A model generated the notes under the pieces. The model did not search any database. It had not been told where the DNA came from and saw only the letters and a program-made list of their open reading frames with translations. Shown in pieces: positions 9,470-18,789 of a DNA stretch of 64,000 bases (position 1 is its first letter; each line of letters begins with the position of its first letter). Both the position numbers and the translations under genes were made by a program. This DNA comes from Methylotenera_A aquatica (GTDB lineage: Bacteria; Pseudomonadota; Gammaproteobacteria; Burkholderiales; Methylophilaceae), in the NCBI GenBank assembly GCA_965601485.1, contig OZ271846.1, forward strand, positions 434,001-498,000, written 5' to 3'.

Positions 9470-12451
9470 ATGCAATATAGCCCTCATCAACTAGCATACT
9501 TTGCACATCAACTTACGCGTCGCGCTGCTGCCGATTCTATGGATAGAATGGCTGGCGCATTACTTGATGCGCAAGTTGATTTGAATCCACATCAAATAGA
9601 TGCAGCTCTTTTTGCTACAAGTAATCCTTTATCCAAAGGCGTCATTCTTGCTGATGAAGTGGGGCTGGGTAAAACAATTGAAGCAGGCTTACTTTTGGCG
9701 CAACGATGGGCTGAGCGTAAGAGGAAACTCTTGATTATTGCTCCAGCCAATTTGCGTAAGCAGTGGCATCAAGAGCTTGCTGATAAGTTTGGCCTTACAG
9801 CAACAATTCTCGAAGCAAAATCATTTAAACAAGCGATCAAGAATGAGGAATCTAACCCTTTTGAATCTAGCAAAATTGTCATATGCTCATATCAGTTTGC
9901 CGCATCAAAGGCCGATAGTGTTCAAAATGTAGCTTGGGACTTAGTTGTTGTAGACGAGGCGCATCGCCTGCGCAATGTCTATAAACCAGATAACAAAACC
10001 GCTCGTATTCTTCGTGATGCCTTGGCTCATACTCGCAAAGTGTTCTTAACTGCTACTCCACTGCAAAATTCCCTGCTAGAACTCTATGGTTTGGTAAGTT
10101 TCATTGATGATCGGGTGTTTGGTGATTTAGATAGCTTCCGTACACAGTTTGCACAGTTACGAGAGCCAGGTAGCTTCGATGAACTGAAGCATCGCATTAG
10201 CAGTATTTGCAAACGTACTTTGCGTCGTCAAGTTGAGACCTACGTTAAATACACTAAACGAATTCCACTTTTGCGAGAATTTGTGCCTAGCGATGATGAA
10301 AAACGCCTCTACAGTTTGGTATCGGAATACCTTCAACGCGACAAGCTTTTCGCCTTACCAAACAGCCAGCGACAACTCATTACGCTCGTACTGCGTAAAC
10401 TGCTGGCATCTAGTACATTCGCTATTGCGGGAGCGCTAGAGTCGCTCATTCGTCGGTTGAACCTAGCGTTAGATGAAAAGCTACCAGCAATAGAGTTGAC
10501 CGAAGAGCTTGATCAAGATTATGAAGCCTTGGATGAAACAGCTGATGAACTGGCTTCAGAAGGCAGTGATGATAGCCGAAGCAAAACTGAGCACGAAATA
10601 GCCGCTATTCGTGCCGAGATCGCAGATCTTGAAGGTTTTCGTTCGCTAGCCATTTCAATTACAGAAAATGCCAAAGGTACAGCGCTACTGCAAGCTTTGA
10701 AAGTGGCTTTTGAGCGACTTCATGAATTAGGCGCTTCGAGAAAAGCCATTATTTTTACTGAGTCTCGCCGAACTCAAAATTACTTACTTTCATTACTTGC
10801 TACAACGGAGTACGCGGAAGGGGTTGTGCTATTCAACGGCAGTAATACAGACCAGAAAGCCAAGAAGATCTACACAGACTGGATAGCACAGCACAAAGGG
10901 TCAGATCGTATAAGTGGATCACGCAGCGCAGATACACGCGCCGCTTTAGTCGATTACTTTCGATTGAGTCAAGAGCCTGCTGGTACTATTATGATTGCCA
11001 CGGAAGCGGGTGCTGAGGGCATCAACCTACAATTTTGCTCATTGGTAATTAACTATGACTTGCCATGGAATCCACAACGTATTGAGCAGCGCATCGGTCG
11101 CTGCCATCGCTATGGCCAAAAACATGATGTAGTGGTGGTGAATTTCTTAAATCGAGATAATGACGCTGACCGACGTGTTTATCAGCTGCTCGATCAAAAA
11201 TTTCAGTTATTTGAAGGTGTTTTCGGTGCCAGTGATGAAGTACTGGGAGCGGTAGAGTCTGGTGTTGATTTTGAGCGGCGTATTGCCGATATTTACCAAA
11301 ACTGTAGACACCCCAATGAAATTCATTCTGCATTTGAGCAGCTTCAGCTAGATCTTGCAGGTGAAATCAGTGATGCCATGCTTAGCGCCCGTAAATCTTT
11401 GCTAGAGAATTTTGATGAGGAAGTGCAAGAGCGACTTAAGATCGCTAAAAAAGATGCCGAAGTCAGTCTTGATCGGCTTGAGCGCCTTTTAATCCGTTTT
11501 ACTAGGTCAATGTTGGACGGCCATGCTACTTTTGATGATGATGCTTTCGGTTTTACCTTACAATCGTTACCGCAATCTGTGGTTGAGCATACCGATGGCA
11601 GTATTCCATTAGGGCGTTATGAATTACCACGTCGTAGTGATGATGCCCATGTATATCGCATGCAGCATCCGTTAGCGCAAAGTCTACTTCGCATTGCACA
11701 GTCTGCAAAGTTAGAGCCTGTGAAACTGCATTTAAACTATGAAGCCTATGGCTCAAAAGTCTCGGTATTAGAGCCTTTAAAAGGGCAAGCTGGGGTCGCA
11801 GTCGTTGAGCTGTTGCGAATAGAATCTCTAGGTACAGCCGAAGAGTACCTATTGGGCGCAGGTCTCGCAGACAGTGAATTGCTTGATGCAGAAGTCCTTG
11901 ATTCTGAAATCATAGAAAAGCTTTTAGCTTTGCCTGGGCATGCTGAGTACATTGCGAATGTAGCTGCCAGCCCAATGCGACCATCGTTATCACCGAAAAT
12001 GGCAGAAACCGAACAAAATGCTTTGAACTTTTCTGCGGCACATATCGCTGTACCATCAAGTGTCAAAGATGAAATTGCACGGCAAAAAAGTCGTATCATT
12101 GGCAATATTGAACAAAGAAATTTAATACTCTTTACGCAAGAAAGTGAAAAACTTGATGCTTGGGCTGATGATCTCAAAGTAGGGCTAGAGCGTGAGATTA
12201 AGGAGTTAGATCGCGCAATTAAAGAAAACCGAACCAAAAGCAAAGGTGCGGCTACGTTGGCCGAAAAATTAGAGTATCAAAAAGAACAACGAACTTTAGA
12301 ATCTAACCGCGATAGAAAACGCCGTGAGTTGTTTGACCGTCAGGATGAAATTCAAGTAAGGCGGGATAGTTTGATTAATGAGTTGGAAATACAACTTATG
12401 CAAAAAATTACCTTGATCCAACTTTTTACTTCTGAATGGGAGTTGCTATGA
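9470..12451 (+). CDS. SNF2/RapA-like DEAH helicase, first gene of the defence operon
   Basis: Superfamily 2 ATPase of the SNF2 class, expected to translocate on or remodel DNA. Seen: Walker A DEVGLGKTIEAG at about residues 61-72, DEAH box VVVDEAHRLRN at about 158-168, an ATPL motif near 193, and helicase-C motifs EGINLQ and QRIGRCHRYGQ at about 520-550. The C-terminal 100 residues are a strong coiled coil. The N-terminus resembles the SNF2 proteins that accompany restriction and DISARM-like loci, but no DISARM partner is present. Its TGA overlaps the next gene's ATG (ATGA), so the two are translationally coupled. Confidence 0.9.
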   Translation: MQYSPHQLAYFAHQLTRRAAADSMDRMAGALLDAQVDLNPHQIDAALFATSNPLSKGVILADEVGLGKTIEAGLLLAQRWAERKRKLLIIAPANLRKQWHQELADKFGLTATILEAKSFKQAIKNEESNPFESSKIVICSYQFAASKADSVQNVAWDLVVVDEAHRLRNVYKPDNKTARILRDALAHTRKVFLTATPLQNSLLELYGLVSFIDDRVFGDLDSFRTQFAQLREPGSFDELKHRISSICKRTLRRQVETYVKYTKRIPLLREFVPSDDEKRLYSLVSEYLQRDKLFALPNSQRQLITLVLRKLLASSTFAIAGALESLIRRLNLALDEKLPAIELTEELDQDYEALDETADELASEGSDDSRSKTEHEIAAIRAEIADLEGFRSLAISITENAKGTALLQALKVAFERLHELGASRKAIIFTESRRTQNYLLSLLATTEYAEGVVLFNGSNTDQKAKKIYTDWIAQHKGSDRISGSRSADTRAALVDYFRLSQEPAGTIMIATEAGAEGINLQFCSLVINYDLPWNPQRIEQRIGRCHRYGQKHDVVVVNFLNRDNDADRRVYQLLDQKFQLFEGVFGASDEVLGAVESGVDFERRIADIYQNCRHPNEIHSAFEQLQLDLAGEISDAMLSARKSLLENFDEEVQERLKIAKKDAEVSLDRLERLLIRFTRSMLDGHATFDDDAFGFTLQSLPQSVVEHTDGSIPLGRYELPRRSDDAHVYRMQHPLAQSLLRIAQSAKLEPVKLHLNYEAYGSKVSVLEPLKGQAGVAVVELLRIESLGTAEEYLLGAGLADSELLDAEVLDSEIIEKLLALPGHAEYIANVAASPMRPSLSPKMAETEQNALNFSAAHIAVPSSVKDEIARQKSRIIGNIEQRNLILFTQESEKLDAWADDLKVGLEREIKELDRAIKENRTKSKGAATLAEKLEYQKEQRTLESNRDRKRRELFDRQDEIQVRRDSLINELEIQLMQKITLIQLFTSEWELL

Positions 12452-13704
12452 ATGGATTGCAAGATACTTCTAGCCAGGTTAATCCTTCGATATCGAAATA
12501 TAGTGCTAGCGGCTCAATGCTTGGATACCTTTATCAGGTACGGATTGCGCTGCTCTGGGCTGCGAAGCAAAGTACGTTAGGGGATTTTTCACTAAGCTTA
12601 GAAACGTTAGATGACGTCAGTTTTACTAATGATAAAGACGCGACTGTTGTCCTGCAAACTAAACACTCAATAAACGCTCAAGCCACGCTGTCCGATCTGA
12701 GTACGGAGCTTTGGAAAACATTACGTGTCTGGATGGACGGATACGCCAGCGGTGAGGTGCCGCAAGATGCCGCACGATTTTTGATCACTACAGCTACCAT
12801 ATCAGGAGGTACTGCCTGCGAAGCTTTAGTAGCAAATGAACGAGAACGAGACGTTGAAACGGCGGCAAATCTGTTAAAACATGCCGCTACAACCTCAACC
12901 AATGCCGCACTTAAAGATGTTTACGATTCATTTCTCGCGTTACCGACAGATCAAAAGATCAAACTACTGAGCACGATCTATATCGTTGGGGGGGAGCCTA
13001 ACGCAGTGGATATTGAGAAGCCTCTCAAAGAGGCGATTCATTATGTTTCCATTCAGCATGTCGATATGGCATTACAAATGCTTGAAGGATGGTGGTTCAA
13101 GCGCATCGTTTATGAGCTTTTGAATAATGGGCAAGGCATAACAAGACTCGAGTTTGATAGTCAGATTTCTGAGATTCAAGAATCGTTGAAGCGCGATTCC
13201 TTGCCTATTGATGGTGAGATTGACAGCCTTATGGTCGCCCTGTCTGAGTTACCAGAATATGCCAATCGCCCCTTCTATAAACAAGTAGAGCTGGTTGGTG
13301 CTGGTTCTCGGCGGATTCGTAATGCCATTACAAGCTATTTACAGGCGTTTCGACAAAGGTCTGCATGGATGCGCGACGATCTGCTATTCGAAGCTGACTT
13401 ACGTACTTATGATCACCGTTTAGTTGAAGAATGGGAGTTGCTTCGAGAACAAATTTGTGACGAGTTGGGTGAGGAACCTGGAGAGACTGAGCTTGCGAAG
13501 GCAGGAAGAGCGATTCTTAAATGGGCTGAAGATGCCCCGATTCAGATTCGATCTGGCGTTTCTACCCCTTGGGTTTGTAGAGGGTCGTTTCACATGCTTG
13601 CAGAAGACTTGAAAGTTGGCTGGCACCCTGACTTTCAAGCGAGATTGGAAGCAGCATTTGCTACCGATGCCACACTCAGTTTTTCGGCGGATGAAACGAC
13701 ATGA
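12448..13704 (+). CDS. ABC-three-component effector with nuclease-like N-terminus
   Basis: Residues about 15-75 contain GYLYQVRIALLWA, SLETLDDVSF and VVLQTKHS. This is the E-xxx-D-x(n)-QxK layout of PD-(D/E)XK nucleases, as in the DUF4297/Cap4 class that forms the effector of ABC-3C systems. The C-terminal two thirds are helical and probably dock on the middle component and ATPase. The start at 12448 is preferred over 12436 because it gives an ATGA overlap with the helicase and a well-spaced GGGAG. It overlaps the next gene by ATGA. The gene order effector, middle component, DUF3732 supports the call; the target is unknown. Confidence 0.72.
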   Translation: MNGLQDTSSQVNPSISKYSASGSMLGYLYQVRIALLWAAKQSTLGDFSLSLETLDDVSFTNDKDATVVLQTKHSINAQATLSDLSTELWKTLRVWMDGYASGEVPQDAARFLITTATISGGTACEALVANERERDVETAANLLKHAATTSTNAALKDVYDSFLALPTDQKIKLLSTIYIVGGEPNAVDIEKPLKEAIHYVSIQHVDMALQMLEGWWFKRIVYELLNNGQGITRLEFDSQISEIQESLKRDSLPIDGEIDSLMVALSELPEYANRPFYKQVELVGAGSRRIRNAITSYLQAFRQRSAWMRDDLLFEADLRTYDHRLVEEWELLREQICDELGEEPGETELAKAGRAILKWAEDAPIQIRSGVSTPWVCRGSFHMLAEDLKVGWHPDFQARLEAAFATDATLSFSADETT

Positions 13705-14216
13705 CGGCATGGCATGACCGAACTATTGAAGAGCGTAACTTACTTAACCCGGCTTTTTGCGCCGTTATACTATGGTTTCTAGCTAAGGGCTATCATATTG
13801 AGGCCAATGCATTGGATGAACCACAAAATCAATTGCCGTTAACCTTGGCCTTTGTTGGTTCGAGTTTTGTCTTGCGTGGACAAACAAGACGCTCACTTCC
13901 CACTACGATCAGAACTTCGCTGCCGAGCTGGGTGAATGAATATCCCTTACATCGCTCTGCCGTAGCGAAAGGGGTGGAGGTTTTACGCCCTTTTGTGCGC
14001 GAAGCAATTATGTTGGGAGCGCAACAGGGTTTGTTGAATATTGTTGGAACCGCGGTGAGTGCGAATGTCAATGCACAAAAGCGAATCAACAAATATCTAC
14101 GGCAGTCGACATCTGAGGTACAGGAGTGTGCTAGCCGTGCGGAATTTGTTGGACGGTGGTTGATGAAGTGTGGAAATTCATCAACCGTATTGTCTTTATT
14201 GGGGATGCAACCATGA
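13701..14216 (+). CDS. ABC-three-component middle component
   Basis: Small 171-aa protein with the middle-component pattern near its N-terminus (ERNLLNPAFCAVILWFLAKG) and the following PLTLAFVGSSFVL and hydrophobic/basic stretches. In ABC-3C defence systems this protein is thought to link the SMC/Rad50-like ATPase to the effector. It is overlapped by ATGA at both ends, giving equimolar coupled expression with effector and ATPase. The call rests on pattern plus strict gene order. Confidence 0.7.
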   Translation: MTAWHDRTIEERNLLNPAFCAVILWFLAKGYHIEANALDEPQNQLPLTLAFVGSSFVLRGQTRRSLPTTIRTSLPSWVNEYPLHRSAVAKGVEVLRPFVREAIMLGAQQGLLNIVGTAVSANVNAQKRINKYLRQSTSEVQECASRAEFVGRWLMKCGNSSTVLSLLGMQP

Positions 14217-16162
14217 TTCAAATACGCACGATTGTGTTATTTAGCCACGATGGACGAATGCGGCTAATTCCGCTCGAACTTGGAAAAGTTAATATCATCA
14301 CAGGACAATCTAAAGCGGGAAAGACAGCAGTTACTGATATTATTGACTACTGCTTTGGATCAAAGACTTGTCATGTGCCAGAAGGTGTTGTTCGACGAAA
14401 TGTATCGTGGTTTGGATTGATTCTTCAAACTGCGAAAGGTCAAGCATTTGTAGCGCGTTTGGTTCCTGAGGGTGATGCCAAATCAAGTGAGAGTGTCTTC
14501 GTCAAAACTGGTGTCGAAGTTGAGCCCCCTACCTTTGAGCAGTTGCGGCAGATTACCAATCTGGACGGATTAAGGCAACTGTTGAGTTCGTGGACAGGAA
14601 TTTCTGACTACCTGCATGAACCGCCACCTGGGCAAACAAGAGACCCGCTTAGTCCTAACATTCGTCATGCCGTTGCTCTCTGCCTGCAGACTCAAGGTGA
14701 GATAGCTCAGCGGGAGTATCTATTTCATGACGCAAATGATAATTTCTTCAAGCAAGCCCTCAAGGACACACTGCCATATTTTTTGGGTGCAGTTCCTGAA
14801 GAATATGTTGCCCAAAGACAAGAGTTGAAACGTATTCGTGGAGAGATTCGACAAATCGAACGGCGGATTGGAGAAGCTGCATCGATCAGAGGGGATGGCA
14901 TCGGTCGCGCTGACACCTTACTTTCAGAAGCCAAAGCTGCAGGACTCACTGACTTGGTTGATGGAGCCCCATGGGAGCAAAAGATTGAAACTCTCCGTGT
15001 AATTCAGTCTTCCCCACTCCCAACGAACTCTTCAGAAACATCCGAAGACGACGAGTACAGCAGACTAATTACTGAACGTAGCGAATTGGTTAAAGAACAG
15101 CGCGCCCTCGTATCGACTCTTGATCGAGCAAGAATCTTTGAAGGAAACTCGAAAGGCTTCTGCGATGAAGCCAGAGAGCATCAAGCTAGGCTTGCTGCTG
15201 TTTCGGTCTTTGAGCAGGATGCACACGTACAAGCGTGTCCGCTTTGTCAGCAGGCAATTCCTGAAGAATCTTCAACCCCATCTGTGAGTGATTTAAGGAC
15301 GGCGCAGGCCTATATTGGTGAGAGATCTGGGGCTGTTGACTCGGCTACGCCACGTATCGAATTCGCAATGCAGGAGATTCAGGAAAAACTCGATGGAATC
15401 AAGCAACAATTGTCAGCTAACCGAGAGCGCTTGGGAGCAATAAAGCAATCAAGTCAGCGACTTCAACTTGCAGCAGATATGGATTCGCGCCGTGCATTGG
15501 TTTTGGGGCGAATCAGTCTATATGTGGAGAATGTTCCTGATGTTCCCAACCTAGCGGCTCAAGAGCGGCAATTGGTCATGCTAAGGAGTGAAGAAGAGCA
15601 GCTTATTGCTGCTCTGAGTACAGATGCGATTCAACAGCAACTGGATTCTCGCTTGTCGAACGTAGCGCACTATTTGTCTGAGTATGCAAAGAAGATCGAC
15701 TTGGAATATTCAGATAGTCCATTGCGGCTTGATGTGAAGAATTTAACCGTCGTTGCTGATATGCTGACACGAGCTGTTCCAATGAGCCAAATGGGCAGTG
15801 GCGAAAACCATGTTGGCTATCACATAGTGGCGCACCTTGCGCTGCATACGTGGTTCACAAAGCTAAATCGGCCTGTGCCTCGATTCCTGATTCTTGACCA
15901 GCTTTCACAAGCGCACTTTCCACCAGATGTGGAGCGACCCACTGAGCCTCAGCCTTCAAATGCAGATGCTGACCATATGGCTGTTAAACGCTTATACGAC
16001 CTTATTTTTGATGTAGTAGAGTCACTATCTGGTGAGTTCCAGGTTATCATTACCGACCACCCTGATTTCAACGACGATGCTCGGTTTCAAGCTGCTATTT
16101 GTGAAAAGTGGCGCGGTGGATTAAAACTTGTTCCTCATGATTGGCCTCCAGCAACCCCATGA
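14213..16162 (+). CDS. DUF3732 Rad50/SMC-like ATPase of the ABC-3C system
   Basis: Nucleic-acid-sensing ABC ATPase. Seen: Walker A GQSKAGKTAV at about residues 30-39; a Q-loop region; long coiled coil (about 200-480) interrupted by a Rad50-like zinc-hook CPLC at about 342-345; a signature-like SQMGSGENHVGYH near 525; Walker B RFLILDQLSQ near 556-565, with Gln after the Asp as is characteristic of DUF3732. The 14213 start gives an ATGA overlap with the middle component and a GGGGA site 7 nt upstream; an earlier in-frame start at 14156 would run deep into the upstream gene. A 108-nt gap follows before the DUF2130 gene. Confidence 0.88.
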   Translation: MIQIRTIVLFSHDGRMRLIPLELGKVNIITGQSKAGKTAVTDIIDYCFGSKTCHVPEGVVRRNVSWFGLILQTAKGQAFVARLVPEGDAKSSESVFVKTGVEVEPPTFEQLRQITNLDGLRQLLSSWTGISDYLHEPPPGQTRDPLSPNIRHAVALCLQTQGEIAQREYLFHDANDNFFKQALKDTLPYFLGAVPEEYVAQRQELKRIRGEIRQIERRIGEAASIRGDGIGRADTLLSEAKAAGLTDLVDGAPWEQKIETLRVIQSSPLPTNSSETSEDDEYSRLITERSELVKEQRALVSTLDRARIFEGNSKGFCDEAREHQARLAAVSVFEQDAHVQACPLCQQAIPEESSTPSVSDLRTAQAYIGERSGAVDSATPRIEFAMQEIQEKLDGIKQQLSANRERLGAIKQSSQRLQLAADMDSRRALVLGRISLYVENVPDVPNLAAQERQLVMLRSEEEQLIAALSTDAIQQQLDSRLSNVAHYLSEYAKKIDLEYSDSPLRLDVKNLTVVADMLTRAVPMSQMGSGENHVGYHIVAHLALHTWFTKLNRPVPRFLILDQLSQAHFPPDVERPTEPQPSNADADHMAVKRLYDLIFDVVESLSGEFQVIITDHPDFNDDARFQAAICEKWRGGLKLVPHDWPPATP

Positions 16163-16270
16163 ATATGTTAAAGGAATGTTGCATGACTAAGATAAGACCT
16201 GAGTTGATGCAGTTCAACATAGGTATACAGCCAAGGATAAAACCGTATTTTCTCAAAAAAAGGTTGCGTT

Positions 16271-17572
16271 ATGACAGAGCCAACGATTACATGTCCAAAC
16301 TGTAAAACTGAAATTCGGCTTACAGAGTCATTGGCTGCGCCTTTAATAGCAGCCACGCGCAAGCAATTTGAAGAGCAACTATCACAAAAGGATGCTGAAG
16401 TTGCCAAGCGCGAAGAAGGTATTCGTGAGAAAGAAAAGCAAATTATAGAAGCTAAGCGGAATCTTGATGTACAAGTCGCCGATCAAGTTGCTGCTCAGTT
16501 AAAGGCCGAGCGAGTTCAGGTGATTGCTGAAGAATCCAAAAAAGCCAAGCTTGCTAGCGCTGCTGAACTAGATGCTAAAGCGCGCGAATTGTCTGAGATG
16601 CAAGAAGTTCTTAAAAGCCGCGATGAAAAGCTTGCCGAAGCTCAAAAGGCACAAGCTGAACTCATAAAAAAACAACGCGAGCTTGATGATGCCAAGCGTG
16701 AGCTGGAGCTTACGGTTGAAAAGCGAGTTCAGGATGGGTTAAATGAAGTGCGTATGCAGGCAAAAACCCAAGCTGAAGAAGAACAGAAGTTCAAGGTAAT
16801 GGAAAAGGAACAGACTATTGCCGCGATGCAGAAACAGATCGAAGACCTCAAGCGAAGGGCGGAGCAAGGCTCACAGCAATTGCAGGGTGAAGTGCTGGAA
16901 CTAGAGCTTGAGAACTTACTACGTGCAAAGTTTCCCTTTGACTCTATTGAGCCTGTTGCAAAAGGTGAATTTGGTGGTGATGTATTGCAACGGGTTGTAA
17001 GCCAAGGTGGTCAACCAAGCGGAGCTATACTTTGGGAATCTAAACGTACCAAAAACTGGAGTGATAGCTGGCTAGTGAAGTTGCGTGAAGATCAGAGAAC
17101 GGCTAAAGCCGAAGTTGCAGTTATTGTTAGCCAAGTGCTACCGAAAGGTGTCGAAGCTTTTGATATGGTTGGCGGTGTTTGGGTGACTCATCCACGAGCT
17201 CTTATTCCAGTGGCAACCATACTGCGTCATACGCTTCTTCAGGTTAATATGGCTAGGCAGGTTTCAGAAGGTCAGCAAACTAAGACAGAAATGGTCTACC
17301 AGTATCTGACTGGTCCAAGATTTCGTCAGCGTGTTGAGGCCATTGTCGAAGCCTTTTCTACTATGCAAGAAGACTTAGATCGAGAGCGTAAGGTTATTAT
17401 GAAGCAATGGGCTAAGCGCGAAGAGCAGATCGAGCGCGTCATGGGGTCGACGGTCGGTATGTATGGTGACTTACAGGGGATTGCAGGTAAGTCGTTGCAA
17501 GAGATTGATGGTCTGGAATTGAAGGCATTGGAGGCATCAAGCGATTCAACAACAGGATTGGAAAACCTATGA
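16271..17572 (+). CDS. DUF2130 coiled-coil nuclease-like protein
   Basis: Seen: an N-terminal half zinc knuckle CPNC (residues 8-11), a long charged coiled coil (about 30-210), then a DUF2130 core with LESK-like nuclease motif ILWESKRTKNWSDSW at about 250-265, preceded by GEFGGDVLQRV. The D-x(n)-ExK arrangement is that of restriction-endonuclease-like folds. DUF2130 proteins are often linked to restriction or defence loci; their activity is not characterised as far as I know. It is overlapped by ATGA with the SIR2 gene, so the DUF2130-SIR2-HerA set is coupled and separated from the ABC-3C set by the only >100-nt gap in the operon. Confidence 0.85.
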   Translation: MTEPTITCPNCKTEIRLTESLAAPLIAATRKQFEEQLSQKDAEVAKREEGIREKEKQIIEAKRNLDVQVADQVAAQLKAERVQVIAEESKKAKLASAAELDAKARELSEMQEVLKSRDEKLAEAQKAQAELIKKQRELDDAKRELELTVEKRVQDGLNEVRMQAKTQAEEEQKFKVMEKEQTIAAMQKQIEDLKRRAEQGSQQLQGEVLELELENLLRAKFPFDSIEPVAKGEFGGDVLQRVVSQGGQPSGAILWESKRTKNWSDSWLVKLREDQRTAKAEVAVIVSQVLPKGVEAFDMVGGVWVTHPRALIPVATILRHTLLQVNMARQVSEGQQTKTEMVYQYLTGPRFRQRVEAIVEAFSTMQEDLDRERKVIMKQWAKREEQIERVMGSTVGMYGDLQGIAGKSLQEIDGLELKALEASSDSTTGLENL

Positions 17573-18789
17573 ACTCCACAACGCATTGCCCATATCGACA
17601 ATCGACTCTTCTTCAGCAAGCGCTTGCACCTGATAAGATGCGGATTGCGTTTCTCTTGGGTGCAGGTTGCCCAGTTTCAATCCGTATTTCGGATGGAGAA
17701 ATATCAAAGCCATTGATTCCAGATATTCGAGGACTCACTAACATGGTTAATGAAAATCTGAGCAAATCTGAACAATATAAGGATAGTTACAGCACATTGT
17801 TGAAACGGTTTAATGATGGGATGCCAACCGATCCGACAATTGAAGACATCCTAAGCCATATTCGTGCGCTTCACGATGTTGTGCGTGAAGGTAATATTGA
17901 CGGTCTTGATAAAAGTACGCTTGCAGCACTCGATACCGAAATATGCAAAATCACTACAGATGTTGTTGGCGTGGAACTACCTGAATTGAATACTCCATAC
18001 CATCAGCTTGCAACATGGATTGGTGGCATTCATCGCGCACATCCGATTGAAGTGTTTACTCCCAATTATGATTTGCTTGTAGAGCAGGCACTGGAATCTC
18101 ACAAAATCCCATTCTTTGATGGTTTTGTTGGATCGAAGCAAGCGTTTTTCGACCTAACTTCGATGGAAAGTGAATCCCTTCCTTCGCGATGGGCACGTGT
18201 TTGGAAAGTACATGGTTCTGTGAACTGGTGGCGCACACAGACGGATGAAGTTGTGCGCCGAGAAAATCACTCCGAAGGTGATCGGCAAATGATATATCCA
18301 TCGCATCTGAAGTACGACCAAAGTCGTCGTATGCCTTACTTGGCAATGCTTGATAGATTGCGTGATTTTCTTGCTCGGGGGCAGGCTGTGCTGGTAACGA
18401 GTGGGTATTCTTTTGCCGATCAACATTTGAATGAAGTCATTCTTCATGGATTGAGAAGCAACCCTACTGCTATCTGTTTCGGATTGCTTTTTGGCGAACG
18501 TTCATCATATTCAGCTGCTTTGGCGGCGGCGCATAAACACCCTAACTTGAGCCTTCTTGCTGCTGACGGTGCTGTTCTTGGAACCATTGAGCGAGACTGG
18601 CGAGCTGATGAACAAACGAGTCATGCTTTACATGGAATAAGCGTATCGAAGAATGTGACAGCAGAAAATAATGAAGCAGTCTTAAATAACTGCGAGTTCA
18701 TGCTTGGTGATTTCAAGAATTTTGGCAGTTTCTTGGCGCAACAATTATCACGGACAAATGACGAACAGGTAGGGACAAATGCTACGTGA
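17569..18789 (+). CDS. SIR2-family NADase-like defence protein
   Basis: SIR2 domains in anti-phage systems cleave NAD+ and cause abortive infection. Seen: Rossmann nucleotide-binding start FLLGAGCPVSI at about residues 29-39, TPNYDLLVEQALE near 163-175, and KVHGSVNWW near 213-221 carrying the candidate catalytic His. Residue 275 onward has VLVTSGYSFADQHLNEVI, typical of SIR2-like defence proteins. The 3' end overlaps herA by 11 nt. With HerA next door it forms the known SIR2-HerA pairing, so activation by a HerA oligomer is a reasonable inference. Confidence 0.9.
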   Translation: MNSTTHCPYRQSTLLQQALAPDKMRIAFLLGAGCPVSIRISDGEISKPLIPDIRGLTNMVNENLSKSEQYKDSYSTLLKRFNDGMPTDPTIEDILSHIRALHDVVREGNIDGLDKSTLAALDTEICKITTDVVGVELPELNTPYHQLATWIGGIHRAHPIEVFTPNYDLLVEQALESHKIPFFDGFVGSKQAFFDLTSMESESLPSRWARVWKVHGSVNWWRTQTDEVVRRENHSEGDRQMIYPSHLKYDQSRRMPYLAMLDRLRDFLARGQAVLVTSGYSFADQHLNEVILHGLRSNPTAICFGLLFGERSSYSAALAAAHKHPNLSLLAADGAVLGTIERDWRADEQTSHALHGISVSKNVTAENNEAVLNNCEFMLGDFKNFGSFLAQQLSRTNDEQVGTNAT

